A DNA stretch of 17,558 bases from Fluviibacter sp048859965 (GCA_048859965.1 JBLIZO010000010.1:1-17558); one strand, 5' to 3'. Positions 7,810 through 15,179 are shown, counted from the first letter of the stretch. Numbers and translations are program-made. Notes: generated by a model not told the origin, from the letters alone.

Positions 7810-7826
7810 TTACATGCATCGGGGCG

Positions 7827-10115
7827 TTAGAACTTTACCGTCAGCGCGGTGTAAACCGACATGCCCGGCATCGGCATGGCCACGCCCCAGTTGGGTCCGC
7901 TGGTGAAGCCAGTCTGGCCTGGATTCATCGACATCGTTTTGCCTTGCCCCAGATAAGCCCCTCCCAGGGGGTTGTAGTACAGCGTGTTGAAGATGTTGTT
8001 GATACCGGCATCCACACGCACTTTCTGCCAAGTGTAACTGCCGCGGATATTGCTGATGAAGTAGCCCGGTGTCTGGAGTTCGTTGCGCTCGACGGAGGTG
8101 CGGGTCTTGCGGGCTACGGCAACGAATTCAAGCGCGTTATCCCAACCGGTCGTCTGCTGCGTCAGTGCAAGCTTGGCATTGAGTGGCATGATGTTATAGA
8201 GTCCGTCGCCTGTCGACTGGTTCTTGCCCCAGGTATAGCTCAACAGGCCATTCATGCCAAAGCTGCCGAAATCCGTTTTGCCCAGCGGCATCCGTCCGGA
8301 AAGATCTGCCCCGGCCAACTGGGCGTTCTGGTTGACGTAGCGCAAAACGCTGTATGCGCTCGAAGTCAGCGGGGTGGCGGGTGTGCCGGTTGCCGAGTTG
8401 CCCGACCACTGTACGGCATCGATATAGTGATATACGTATGAATAATATGGCGCAAAGTTGGCGCGCCAGTGACGGTCTTCACTATGCAGATCGTAGGCGC
8501 CGGACAGCGTATAGGCCGTCTCCGGAGAAAGATTCGGGTCACCAAAGTAGCCATTGCCATCGCCTGCAGTATTGTTCATGATGGCCGCCATACTGGCTGA
8601 CGACCAAGTATACAACTCATACAGGTTGGGGTTACGTACCTGCCGCGCCAGACCGATCTCGGCTTCCTGATGCCGGTTAACCGTGTAGTTGGCAATCGCC
8701 GACAAACCGATATTGTTGTTGGACTGACTTTTCGAATGACTGTTAAACTGATTCTGATCAGCTCGGTAGGCGATATTGGGCGCCACGCCACCGGAATTTC
8801 CATAGCCGGTCACATTGCCTGTCGATGAACTGACCCAGTCATAGCGCAACCCCAAGATGGTCTTCAACTGTTCATCAAAGCGCTTTTCCCACTCTGTATA
8901 AAGGGATGCGGTCTGCTGGACACCACCGTTGATATTTTGAAAGGTGAGCGGTCCGGACATCATCATCGAGTTGGCCACCGGTGGCCACCAGTCATTCAGG
9001 TAGTAGTGCTGGTATTCAATGCCCGTTCGCAGCACCGAGAACGCGCCCAGATCGATGGTGCCCTTGATCTTCGCACCCTGGGTGTTGCTGTTGGTATTCA
9101 TCGGCATGCCCGCCACATTGAATGTGGTGCTGGATGGCGTGGTATTACCATACCAATATTGGCGGTTCGAACCAAAATTCATATAGTGGTTAACATTTTC
9201 CTTGTAAGCCTGTGCCTCCAGCCTGCCCCAGTCATACTGACCCCAGTAACGCAGATTCAGACGGTATTGCTCATTGCCCATCATGTCCATGCGCTGATTG
9301 GCAAACCCTTCAAATGGCGTGCTTTGATTGGAATACTGAAACTGTACGGTGTGGTTATCCAGAAGCCTCATTGCAAGGCTTGCCGCCTGGTTGGTTGTCA
9401 TAAAAGCCGTAGAACCAACTTCGTTGTGAGGCAACATCTGATTTCCGCTGCTGGTCATCAACGTCTGCGTCCAGTTGTTGAAGTTCCCGCCGGCCTTATA
9501 GTTGTTGGCTCTGGATGTCGAACCCGTGTAATTAACGCTGATCCGATCATTCGCAGCCGTCGCACTGACGTTACCGCCATTGCCATCGCCGTTGCTGTAA
9601 TAAAAGCCACCCAATTGACCTTTTAGCGCCAGCGTCTCATCGTCGGCAAAGAAGGGGCTTGGCGTGTTGACGACAATGGCACCACCGATGCTGTTACCGC
9701 CAACGCTGACTGGCGTAATGCTCTTGAAGACTTTGATCTCCTGAACATTCGTTGGGTCAACATAGGACAACGGCGTGTTCATGTGATTCGGGCATGACGC
9801 GATCGCATTTACGCCGTCCACTTTGATGGCCAGTCGGTCATCAGCCATGCCGCGAATCACCGGAATGTTCGCCAATGCCCCGACGCCGTTCACATTGACG
9901 CCGGGAATGCCGCTCAGCAGCGATGCTGTATCAGGATTGGCAGCCCGCCGCAGATCCAGCACGCGGCCTTCAATAACCGCATCCGGATTCAAGCGCATTG
10001 CATTCACATCGACGTCAACCGGCTCAACCGATTCTTGCGCCCAACCGGGGGCGACACCAAAAGCAACACTCAAGGCAAGCACGACCGGCTTGCGCACAAT
10101 AACGCGAGATTTCAT
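7827..10115 (-). CDS. oprC: TonB-dependent copper receptor, OprC/NosA type
   Basis: A 762-residue outer-membrane receptor: signal peptide 1-26 (GWA-QES), plug domain to about residue 155, then a 22-strand type barrel ending in Phe (ALTVKF). It resembles OprC of Pseudomonas aeruginosa and NosA, which bind copper. The plug carries Cys108-x-x-x-Met112 (SCPNHMN), the CxxxM copper motif of OprC, and His310-x-Met312 (NHYMNF) is a candidate for the HxM half. Met-rich loops (MPMNTN, MSMNPG, MPMPGM, SMMMSG) fit copper traffic. The ATG at 10115 is preferred, with TTGGAG 5 bases before it; a GTG two codons upstream also fits. It follows the DUF2946 gene and converges on the PCuAC gene. In known cases such receptors supply copper to nitrous-oxide reductase; this window shows no nos genes. 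Confidence 0.9.
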   Translation of the reverse strand: MKSRVIVRKPVVLALSVAFGVAPGWAQESVEPVDVDVNAMRLNPDAVIEGRVLDLRRAANPDTASLLSGIPGVNVNGVGALANIPVIRGMADDRLAIKVDGVNAIASCPNHMNTPLSYVDPTNVQEIKVFKSITPVSVGGNSIGGAIVVNTPSPFFADDETLALKGQLGGFYYSNGDGNGGNVSATAANDRISVNYTGSTSRANNYKAGGNFNNWTQTLMTSSGNQMLPHNEVGSTAFMTTNQAASLAMRLLDNHTVQFQYSNQSTPFEGFANQRMDMMGNEQYRLNLRYWGQYDWGRLEAQAYKENVNHYMNFGSNRQYWYGNTTPSSTTFNVAGMPMNTNSNTQGAKIKGTIDLGAFSVLRTGIEYQHYYLNDWWPPVANSMMMSGPLTFQNINGGVQQTASLYTEWEKRFDEQLKTILGLRYDWVSSSTGNVTGYGNSGGVAPNIAYRADQNQFNSHSKSQSNNNIGLSAIANYTVNRHQEAEIGLARQVRNPNLYELYTWSSASMAAIMNNTAGDGNGYFGDPNLSPETAYTLSGAYDLHSEDRHWRANFAPYYSYVYHYIDAVQWSGNSATGTPATPLTSSAYSVLRYVNQNAQLAGADLSGRMPLGKTDFGSFGMNGLLSYTWGKNQSTGDGLYNIMPLNAKLALTQQTTGWDNALEFVAVARKTRTSVERNELQTPGYFISNIRGSYTWQKVRVDAGINNIFNTLYYNPLGGAYLGQGKTMSMNPGQTGFTSGPNWGVAMPMPGMSVYTALTVKF

Positions 10116-10171
10116 AACCACTCCAATCGAATGAGGTGCAACCGGGCGGTGTACGCACGCAGTCGCACGAT

Positions 10172-10190
10172 CCCAACCGCAACGGTTGGG
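10172..10190 (-). other. Hairpin between the DUF2946 gene and the copper receptor gene
   Basis: CCCAACCG and CGGTTGGG form a perfect 8-base stem with a 3-base loop, in the 89-base gap between the two genes. No T-run follows on the minus strand. It may partly terminate or protect the transcript so that receptor and small protein are made in different amounts, or it may be an operator dyad. Confidence 0.45.
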
Positions 10191-10204
10191 CGTTCAATGA
10201 CAGA

Positions 10205-10606
10205 TCAGAGTTGGGATGGCGGCCCGGTTGCCGGTTCGGACCAGGCGCGGGTGAGGTATACGGCCGTAAAGGCCAGTTGGCCGACTTCGGCATCGGCGCT
10301 CCGATGCACGTTGAAGTCGAACACCGGGGGCGGTGCAATGCCGGTCTGGCTCATGAGGCAGAGTGGGCAGCGGCCGTCGGGTTTTGCCTGAGGCTCGCTA
10401 TCGGTGTCGCTTTCGGCGACCCACACCTGGCTGCTGCCCTGCAGGGTACAGATGCTTTCCCACTGGCCCTCACCCGCCGCCGCTTTGGCCTGGGCCAGCG
10501 GCATGCCCATGAGCATGGCCTGCCAGCAGACGACCAATACCAACAGCCAGCGGCTGAAGCGCTGGCGGGCGGCGACATTGAGAGTTAAGGGCAATAGCGT
10601 GGTCAT
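10205..10606 (-). CDS. Small DUF2946-type protein, exported or membrane anchored
   Basis: A 133-residue protein matching the DUF2946 plan: an N-terminal hydrophobic helix (about residues 21-35, LLVLVVCWQAMLMGM), the WESICTLQG segment, then a Cys-x-x-Cys at about 80-83 in RCPLCLMSQ, followed by APPP. The family is of unknown function, often found beside copper receptors and copper proteins. The ATG at 10606 is preferred over a TTG two codons upstream. The Shine-Dalgarno is weak. It is the first gene of the minus-strand unit and the copper receptor follows 89 bases later, so a role in copper handling at or outside the inner membrane is inferred, not shown. Confidence 0.78.
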   Translation of the reverse strand: MTTLLPLTLNVAARQRFSRWLLVLVVCWQAMLMGMPLAQAKAAAGEGQWESICTLQGSSQVWVAESDTDSEPQAKPDGRCPLCLMSQTGIAPPPVFDFNVHRSADAEVGQLAFTAVYLTRAWSEPATGPPSQL

Positions 10607-10672
10607 GGGCAATGTTCCAGCCGCGCATTATGTCCGAACAATGCCTTGATGCGCAAAGAGATTGGGCATGAT

Positions 10673-10686
10673 TTGACCCAGATCAA
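10673..10686. promoter_or_regulatory. FNR/Anr-type binding site between the copper and ferrous-iron operons
   Basis: TTGACCCAGATCAA matches the FNR/Anr/CRP-family site TTGAT-N4-ATCAA with one difference (C for T at the fifth base). Its centre (10679.5) is about 73 bases before the DUF2946 start and about 115 before feoA. If the feoA -10 is TAAAAT at 10759-10764, the site would lie near -91.5, a helically phased class I position. Toward the copper genes a site at -41.5 would give a start near 10638. Oxygen-responsive control of feoAB by FNR and of OprC under anaerobiosis is known in other bacteria. The match is by eye. Confidence 0.6.
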
Positions 10687-10758
10687 AACCTCGGCGCTGC
10701 CCCGCAATGTGACGACGCACAGCAGATTGGCGACTTCCCAAGGGTGTGGATCTGGGCT

Positions 10759-10794
10759 TAAAATATGCGCCTGATTTTCATTCTTAATTAAATC
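10759..10794 (+). promoter_or_regulatory. AT-rich putative promoter and leader of feoAB
   Basis: TAAAAT at 10759-10764 is a good -10 candidate; TTCCCA at 10735-10740, 18 bases upstream, is a weak -35, as expected of an activator-dependent promoter. The following 30 bases are AT-rich and run straight into the feoA ATG with no visible Shine-Dalgarno. I looked for a Fur box here and found no convincing 19-base match. Confidence 0.4.
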
Positions 10795-11043
10795 ATGACG
10801 CTTGATAAAGCGCGCATCGGCCAAAAGCTGATCGTGCGCGAGGTTCGTGCACATCCGCGCCAGCCCGACTGGCAGCGTTGGCTCACGGACATTGGTTTCA
10901 TTCCAGGCGAACCGGTCGAGCTTCTGCAAACCGGCTTGCTGGGCAAGGACCCGATGCTGTTCCGTGTTGGCCAGGCCAAATTTGCGCTGCGCCGGGCCGA
11001 GGCAGCCTGCATCGCCTGCGTGGAACAGATGCCTGAATCGTGA
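10795..11043 (+). CDS. feoA: Ferrous iron transport protein A
   Basis: An 82-residue cytosolic SH3-like protein, the size of FeoA, which helps FeoB import Fe(II). The core LTDIGFIPGEPVELLQTGLLGKDPMLFRV is the usual FeoA beta-barrel pattern (GF-PG-V--) and the end has ALRRAEAACI. Two cysteines (near residues 72-75 in ACIAC) are extra. The start at 10795 gives the normal N-terminus (MTLDKARIGQKLIV) but lacks a clear Shine-Dalgarno. Its stop overlaps the feoB start by 4 bases (GTGA), so the pair is translationally coupled. No feoC gene is visible. Confidence 0.93.
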   Translation: MTLDKARIGQKLIVREVRAHPRQPDWQRWLTDIGFIPGEPVELLQTGLLGKDPMLFRVGQAKFALRRAEAACIACVEQMPES

Positions 11044-12941
11044 CCGCACCCGCACAAAAAATCCAACTGCATCTCGGGCCACCGCTGATCGCACTGGTGG
11101 GCAACCCCAATTGCGGCAAAACGGCGCTCTTCAACCGGCTCACCGGCAGCCGCCAGAAGGTGGCCAATTACGCCGGGGTAACGGTAGAACGCAAGGAAGG
11201 CCGCCTGCAGACGCCGCAAGCCCGGTCGCTACGCGTGCTGGATCTGCCGGGCACTTACGGTCTGATACCGCGCTCACCCGACGAGCAGGTGACGACCGAT
11301 GTGTTGCACGGCACGGCACGCGGCGAAACACAGCCTGATCTGGTCGTCTGTGTATTGGATGCCACCAATCTGCGGCGTGGCCTGCGGCTGGTGCTGAACA
11401 TCCGCGAGTTGGGGCTGCCGATCATCGTAGCGCTCAACATGACCGATCTGGCCCGCAAACGCGGCATTGATATCGATATCGCCCGCTTGTCCGCACTGCT
11501 GAAACTGCCGGTGGTGCCGATGGTGGCCATTGATGGCGAAGGCATGGATGCGCTGCTCACGGCACTGGATAAGGCCGAGTCCTGGCATCATCCGCTACCG
11601 CTGGGGCTGGCGGTCGACATGGCTGAGGACGCAGGCATCCACCCCGCCGTCAGCGACCAGATGCTGGCGCAACAGATTCTGGACGCGCTCGGTATCGAGA
11701 GTGCTTATCCGCACCCGGCGACCGACCGCATCGACGCCATCGTGCTGCACCCCGTTGCTGGTCCCCTGATTTTGACCATCGTGCTGTTTCTGATTTTCCA
11801 AGCCGTGTTCGTTGGTGCCGAATGGCCCACGGCCATGATCGAAACGGGTATCGGTACGATTGCCGATACCCTGAACGGCATGATCGCCGCAGGCTGGTTA
11901 CGCACCCTGCTCGTTGATGGCATGCTGGCCGGTGTGGGTGGCGTGCTCGCCTTTCTGCCGCAGATTCTGATTCTGTATTTTTTCATTCTGATTCTGGAGG
12001 AGTCCGGCTACATGCCGCGGGCGGCGTTTCTGCTTGACCGCATGATGGGCCATGCCGGTTTATCCGGTCGCTCATTTATTCCGCTGCTGTCGAGCTTTGC
12101 CTGCGCGGTGCCCGGCATCATGGCGACACGGAGCATTTCGAATACGCGAGATCGTCTGATCACCATCATGATCGCGCCGCTCATGACGTGTTCGGCAAGG
12201 CTACCGGTGTACGCACTCCTGATCGGTGCCTTTATCCCGGCAAAAACCGTATTGGGCGTGATGAACCTGCAAGGCCTCGTGTTATTTGCCTTGTATCTGA
12301 TCGGCATCGTCATGGCTTTCGTCATCGCCTGGTTACTCAAACACCTGACCGCACGCCGCCAGACGCGGACGCTGATGATGGAACTACCGACCTATCATCT
12401 ACCGCGCATTGGCAGCCTGGCCCTGGGCCTGTGGCAACGGGCGCAGATCTTTATCCGCCGGGTTGGCACAATCATTCTGATACTGACCCTGCTGCTCTCG
12501 CTGCTCTCGAGCTTTCCGCTACCACCCGCCGATGCCACGGAACCGGCCATCCGTTACAGTTTTGCCGGGCAGATCGGTGAGTTCATCGCACCATTCTTTG
12601 CACCCATCGGGTTTAACTGGCAGATCAGTATCGCACTGATTCCCGGTATGGCCGCCCGCGAAATGATGGTCGGCGCGCTGTCGACGGTATATGCCTTATC
12701 GTCTGACCTCGACGGTGCACAGTTACTGGTGCCGATGATTGCCAAGGAGTGGTCGCTTGCGACCGGGATGGCGCTGCTCGCCTGGTTCATTTTCGCACCG
12801 CAGTGCATATCGACACTGGCCGCCGCCCGCCGGGAAACCGGTGGCTGGGGTATCCCGGCGGCGATTCTGATCTACCTGTTTGCGCTGGCCTATCTTGCCT
12901 CCTGGCTAACTTATAGAATTAGCCTATACTTGTTTCACTGA
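11040..12941 (+). CDS. feoB: Ferrous iron transporter FeoB, short form
   Basis: A 633-residue inner-membrane Fe(II) transporter with a GTPase domain, then a membrane domain from about residue 235. G motifs are clear: G1 GNPNCGKT at 21-28, switch I GVTVERKEG, G3 DLPGTYGL, G4 NMTD. The membrane part has both FeoB gate repeats, FACAVPGIMATRSI and PGMAAREMMVGAL, with DRLITIMIAPLMTCSARLPVYALL and PQCISTLAAARRETGGW. It ends soon after the last helix, shorter than E. coli FeoB (773 residues), without a cysteine-rich tail. The GTG at 11040 overlaps the feoA stop and is preferred. Its last 40 bases are unusually AT-rich and may hold the promoter of the downstream bacterioferritin genes. Confidence 0.95.
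   Translation: MTAPAQKIQLHLGPPLIALVGNPNCGKTALFNRLTGSRQKVANYAGVTVERKEGRLQTPQARSLRVLDLPGTYGLIPRSPDEQVTTDVLHGTARGETQPDLVVCVLDATNLRRGLRLVLNIRELGLPIIVALNMTDLARKRGIDIDIARLSALLKLPVVPMVAIDGEGMDALLTALDKAESWHHPLPLGLAVDMAEDAGIHPAVSDQMLAQQILDALGIESAYPHPATDRIDAIVLHPVAGPLILTIVLFLIFQAVFVGAEWPTAMIETGIGTIADTLNGMIAAGWLRTLLVDGMLAGVGGVLAFLPQILILYFFILILEESGYMPRAAFLLDRMMGHAGLSGRSFIPLLSSFACAVPGIMATRSISNTRDRLITIMIAPLMTCSARLPVYALLIGAFIPAKTVLGVMNLQGLVLFALYLIGIVMAFVIAWLLKHLTARRQTRTLMMELPTYHLPRIGSLALGLWQRAQIFIRRVGTIILILTLLLSLLSSFPLPPADATEPAIRYSFAGQIGEFIAPFFAPIGFNWQISIALIPGMAAREMMVGALSTVYALSSDLDGAQLLVPMIAKEWSLATGMALLAWFIFAPQCISTLAAARRETGGWGIPAAILIYLFALAYLASWLTYRISLYLFH
12911..12930 (+). promoter_or_regulatory. AT-rich patch at the 3' end of feoB, possible bfr promoter
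   Basis: Within a GC-rich gene, this stretch has -10-like elements (TATAGA at 12912-12917, TATACT at 12925-12930) and a small inverted repeat TATAG-N7-CTATA. The codons used here (AGA, ATT, CTA, TTG) are less common than in the rest of feoB. No well-spaced -35 box was found, so the promoter call is tentative. Confidence 0.3.
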
Positions 12942-12959
12942 TCCACCGGAGGTATCACC

Positions 12960-13451
12960 ATGCAAGGCAACCCGCACATTATCGCTATCCTGAACAAGCT
13001 GCTCGCTGGCGAGCTCACGGCTGTGGACCAATACCTCGCCCACGGTGAGATGTATGCCGACATGGGACTGAATGTGCTGGGCGAAAAGTCGCTGCATGAA
13101 TCGGAGCATGAGCGTCAGCATGCCCGCGCGTTGATTCAGCGCATTCTGTTTCTGGAAGGCACCCCGGATCTGAGCACGCGGGAACCGCTCAATGTCGGCA
13201 GTACGGTTGTCGACATGCTGCAGGCAGACCTTGCCGTTGAATACAGCGTCGCTAAACATCTGAAGGCCGCCATTGCCGAATGCGAGCTGGCTCAGGATTA
13301 TGTCAGCCGCGACATACTGCAGGTTCAGTTGGAGGATACCGAATCGGACCATGCCTACTTCCTGGAAAAACAACTGCGACTGATCGAACTGGTTGGCCTG
13401 CAAAACTATCTGCAAAGCCAGATCGGCAGCGAACCGGCTGACGCGGCCTGA
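12960..13451 (+). CDS. bfr: Bacterioferritin, ferroxidase-type subunit (haem Met52 missing)
   Basis: A 163-residue four-helix ferritin-like protein storing iron in a 24-subunit shell. Ferroxidase ligands of E. coli bacterioferritin are present: Glu18, Tyr25, Glu51, His54, Glu94, and the Glu-x-x-His pair at 128/131 (shifted by one). Position 52, the haem-ligating Met of the family, is Arg here (SEHERQHA), so this subunit should not bind haem by itself. With the next gene it forms a complementary pair like the alpha/beta bacterioferritins of Pseudomonas putida and BfrA/BfrB of Neisseria. GGAGG at 12948-12952 lies 7 bases before the ATG. The gene starts 18 bases after feoB, so iron uptake and storage are probably coupled in one transcript. 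The C-terminal tail (GSEPADAA) is slightly longer than usual. Confidence 0.93.
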   Translation: MQGNPHIIAILNKLLAGELTAVDQYLAHGEMYADMGLNVLGEKSLHESEHERQHARALIQRILFLEGTPDLSTREPLNVGSTVVDMLQADLAVEYSVAKHLKAAIAECELAQDYVSRDILQVQLEDTESDHAYFLEKQLRLIELVGLQNYLQSQIGSEPADAA

Positions 13452-13461
13452 GGTCACGACC

Positions 13462-13941
13462 ATGAAAGGCAACAAACACATCATTCAGATGCTCAACAAG
13501 GTGTTGACGAGCGAGCTCACCGCGATCAACCAGTATTTCCTGCATGCCCGCATGTTCGGCAACTGGGGCTTTGAGCAACTCAACGACTATCGTTACAAGC
13601 AGTCGATCCGCACCATGAAGGAAGCCGATGAACTCATCGAACGGATTCTGTTTCTGGAAGGGCTGCCGAACCTGCAGCAACTGAACAAGCTGTTGATCGG
13701 TGAAACGCCGGCCGAGTGCCTGGCGTGCGATCTGAAATACGAAGAAACCATCCACCGCCCGCTCTTGGTAGAGGCCATCACGCTCTGTGAAGCAGAGCAG
13801 GATTACGTCAGCCGTGAGCTGCTGGAAGAATTGCTGGAAGCCAGCGAGGAGGCTGTGGACTGGCTGGAAACCCAGCACACGCTGATTGAGGCTGTCAGCC
13901 TGCCAAACTATCTGCAAACCCAGATCGGCGAAGGCGATTAG
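13462..13941 (+). CDS. bfr: Bacterioferritin, haem-type subunit (ferroxidase ligands degraded)
   Basis: A 159-residue second bacterioferritin subunit. Met52, the haem ligand, is present (SIRTMKEA). Glu18, Tyr25 and Glu94 remain, but the ferroxidase ligands Glu51 and His54 are Thr51 and Glu54, and the late Glu/His pair of the family aligns with Ser128 and Ala131 (ASEEAVDW). It should thus bind haem but not catalyse Fe(II) oxidation alone, the reverse of its neighbour. The ATG at 13462 gives the standard N-terminus MKGNKHIIQML; frames starting earlier at 13393 overlap the previous gene. GAGG overlapping the upstream stop codon serves as its ribosome site; the gap is 10 bases. The two subunits most likely co-assemble into a mixed shell. 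Confidence 0.94.
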   Translation: MKGNKHIIQMLNKVLTSELTAINQYFLHARMFGNWGFEQLNDYRYKQSIRTMKEADELIERILFLEGLPNLQQLNKLLIGETPAECLACDLKYEETIHRPLLVEAITLCEAEQDYVSRELLEELLEASEEAVDWLETQHTLIEAVSLPNYLQTQIGEGD

Positions 13942-13959
13942 CGGGTATTAACGTCCGGC

Positions 13960-13980
13960 GCCCCTACCAGCCGTAGGGGC
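13960..13980. terminator. Hairpin between the converging bacterioferritin and lipoprotein genes
   Basis: GCCCCTAC and GTAGGGGC form a perfect 8-base stem with a 5-base loop (CAGCC). It follows the bfr stop by 18 bases and covers the last codons and the stop of the minus-strand lipoprotein gene. No T-run is present on either side, so a bidirectional stop or transcript-end structure is possible but intrinsic termination would be weak. Confidence 0.45.
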
Positions 13981-14434
13981 CATAACCCATGCCCGGTCCC
14001 GCCATGACGGCATTCATCTCAATGGCATTTGCGACATTATTGGTCGCTTGTGCTTGCGCTTGTTTGGCCAGCACGCTTTCACGCGCATTCGCTGCCGCCA
14101 GATCCTTGTCGAGGCCCGGCGCACCAGACGGACGGCCAATGGTCACGCTGTAGTCATGGCTCAGGCCCTGGCACAACGGCGTCGTCTCAGGCGAAGCGGC
14201 TTGCGCGCCACTGGCCCATTCAGCCGTAAAGCCCGGCGCGATATAACAGCCACTGGCGTTTTGAGGGAAGCGTTGCGCCGCGGTATCGTCCAGCGTGATG
14301 ACATACGGCGCCAGCCCCAGTGATTGCTGGTTGCTGCTGATCAACGCCCCCTGCGGGGTCGAATTAACGGTCAGGGAACCCGCGCAACCTGTCAGCACAC
14401 TGGCCGCAATCAGGGAGAGGCAAAATCGATTCAT
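13964..14434 (-). CDS. Small PEGA-like lipoprotein of unknown function
   Basis: A 156-residue predicted lipoprotein. The signal is MNRFCLSLIAASVLTGC with the lipobox LTGC and Cys17 as the lipidated residue. The next part, SLTVNSTPQGALISSNQQSLGLAPYVITL, resembles the PEGA pattern (short beta-strand domain of surface proteins). The C-terminal half is Ala-rich and helical with Q/A repeats (LAKQAQAQATNN), ending GPGMGYGPYGW. The ATG at 14434 is chosen because AAGGAT lies before it and it gives a proper signal; a longer frame from 14491 would add a meaningless N-terminus. It is 41 bases after the PiuC gene on the same strand and may be co-transcribed with the iron-uptake pair, but its role is unknown. 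Confidence 0.75.
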   Translation of the reverse strand: MNRFCLSLIAASVLTGCAGSLTVNSTPQGALISSNQQSLGLAPYVITLDDTAAQRFPQNASGCYIAPGFTAEWASGAQAASPETTPLCQGLSHDYSVTIGRPSGAPGLDKDLAAANARESVLAKQAQAQATNNVANAIEMNAVMAGPGMGYGPYGW

Positions 14435-14475
14435 GGCGGTGATCCTTATTCCGAAAGCCATGCGCGGTGGTGCAT

Positions 14476-15159
14476 TTATACATCCGCCCACATGCGCAGC
14501 AGGTTATGATACACGCCGGTCAGGCGAATCGCCTCGTCTGTTTCACCATATTGCTTGCGTAACTCGATGATCGACATATCGAGGTCATAGAGCAAACGGC
14601 GCTGCTCGTCGCTACGCACCATGCTTTCTGTCCAGAAAAAGCAGGAGATACGCGCGCCCCGCGTCACCGGTTCGACACGATGCACCGACGCACTGGGGTA
14701 GAGCACCATATCGCCCGCCGCAAATTTGATGCGTTGCGAACCATAGGTATCTTCGATGACCAGTTCACCGCCGTCATAGTCTTCCGGTTCGGTTAGAAAC
14801 AACGTGCATGAAACATCGGTGCGCACATGCCGCCCGGTCGCCGCATGGGTACGCACCGAGTTATCGATATGATTGCCAAAGGCGTTCTTGGCCCCCGTAT
14901 AACGATTGAACAGCGGCGGGTAAATCCGCTTGGGCAAAGCACCGGTCAGAAACAGATCGTTCGTTGCCAAGGCATGCAGCACAATGGTGCGCGCCTTTTT
15001 GCAATCATCCCCGTCTTCGGGCAACTGGGTATTGTTCTTGGCTTTGGCCGCCTGGCTGCCTGCAGTAATGACACCATCAGCCCAATCGGCGTTATCGATA
15101 ATCTGACGAACGTCTGCCACCTGTTGCTTGGTGAGCACCTGCGGGATTTTCAAGAGCAT
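14476..15159 (-). CDS. piuC: Fe(II)/2-oxoglutarate-dependent hydroxylase, PiuC/YbiX type
   Basis: A 227-residue PKHD-type hydroxylase of the PiuC/YbiX family, full length. The Fe(II) triad is His97 and Asp99 (GNHIDNS) and His160 (SVHRVEP), with Arg170 (ARISCFFW) for 2-oxoglutarate binding. Members are routinely encoded beside catecholate siderophore receptors (fiu-ybiX, piuA-piuC); the substrate is not known. The ATG at 15159 has AAAGGA before it and lies 20 bases downstream of the receptor stop, so the two form one operon. The C-terminal YDLDMSIIELRKQYGETDEAIRLTGVYHNLLRMW region is typical of the family. Fe dependence ties its activity to iron supply. Confidence 0.93.
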   Translation of the reverse strand: MLLKIPQVLTKQQVADVRQIIDNADWADGVITAGSQAAKAKNNTQLPEDGDDCKKARTIVLHALATNDLFLTGALPKRIYPPLFNRYTGAKNAFGNHIDNSVRTHAATGRHVRTDVSCTLFLTEPEDYDGGELVIEDTYGSQRIKFAAGDMVLYPSASVHRVEPVTRGARISCFFWTESMVRSDEQRRLLYDLDMSIIELRKQYGETDEAIRLTGVYHNLLRMWADV

Positions 15160-15179
15160 GATGGTGTCCTTTCGGAAGA

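Noticed and set aside
8937..9626. A 229-codon + strand frame opposite the copper receptor gene
   Set aside because: Antisense to the receptor barrel; composition follows the complement of the receptor codons.
10765..10800. Fur box before feoA
   Set aside because: The AT-rich sequence matches only about half of the 19-base Fur consensus in the best alignment, no better than expected for AT-rich DNA.
12942..12959. A feoC gene after feoB
   Set aside because: Only 18 bases separate feoB from the bacterioferritin gene, and no small winged-helix-type ORF is present nearby.
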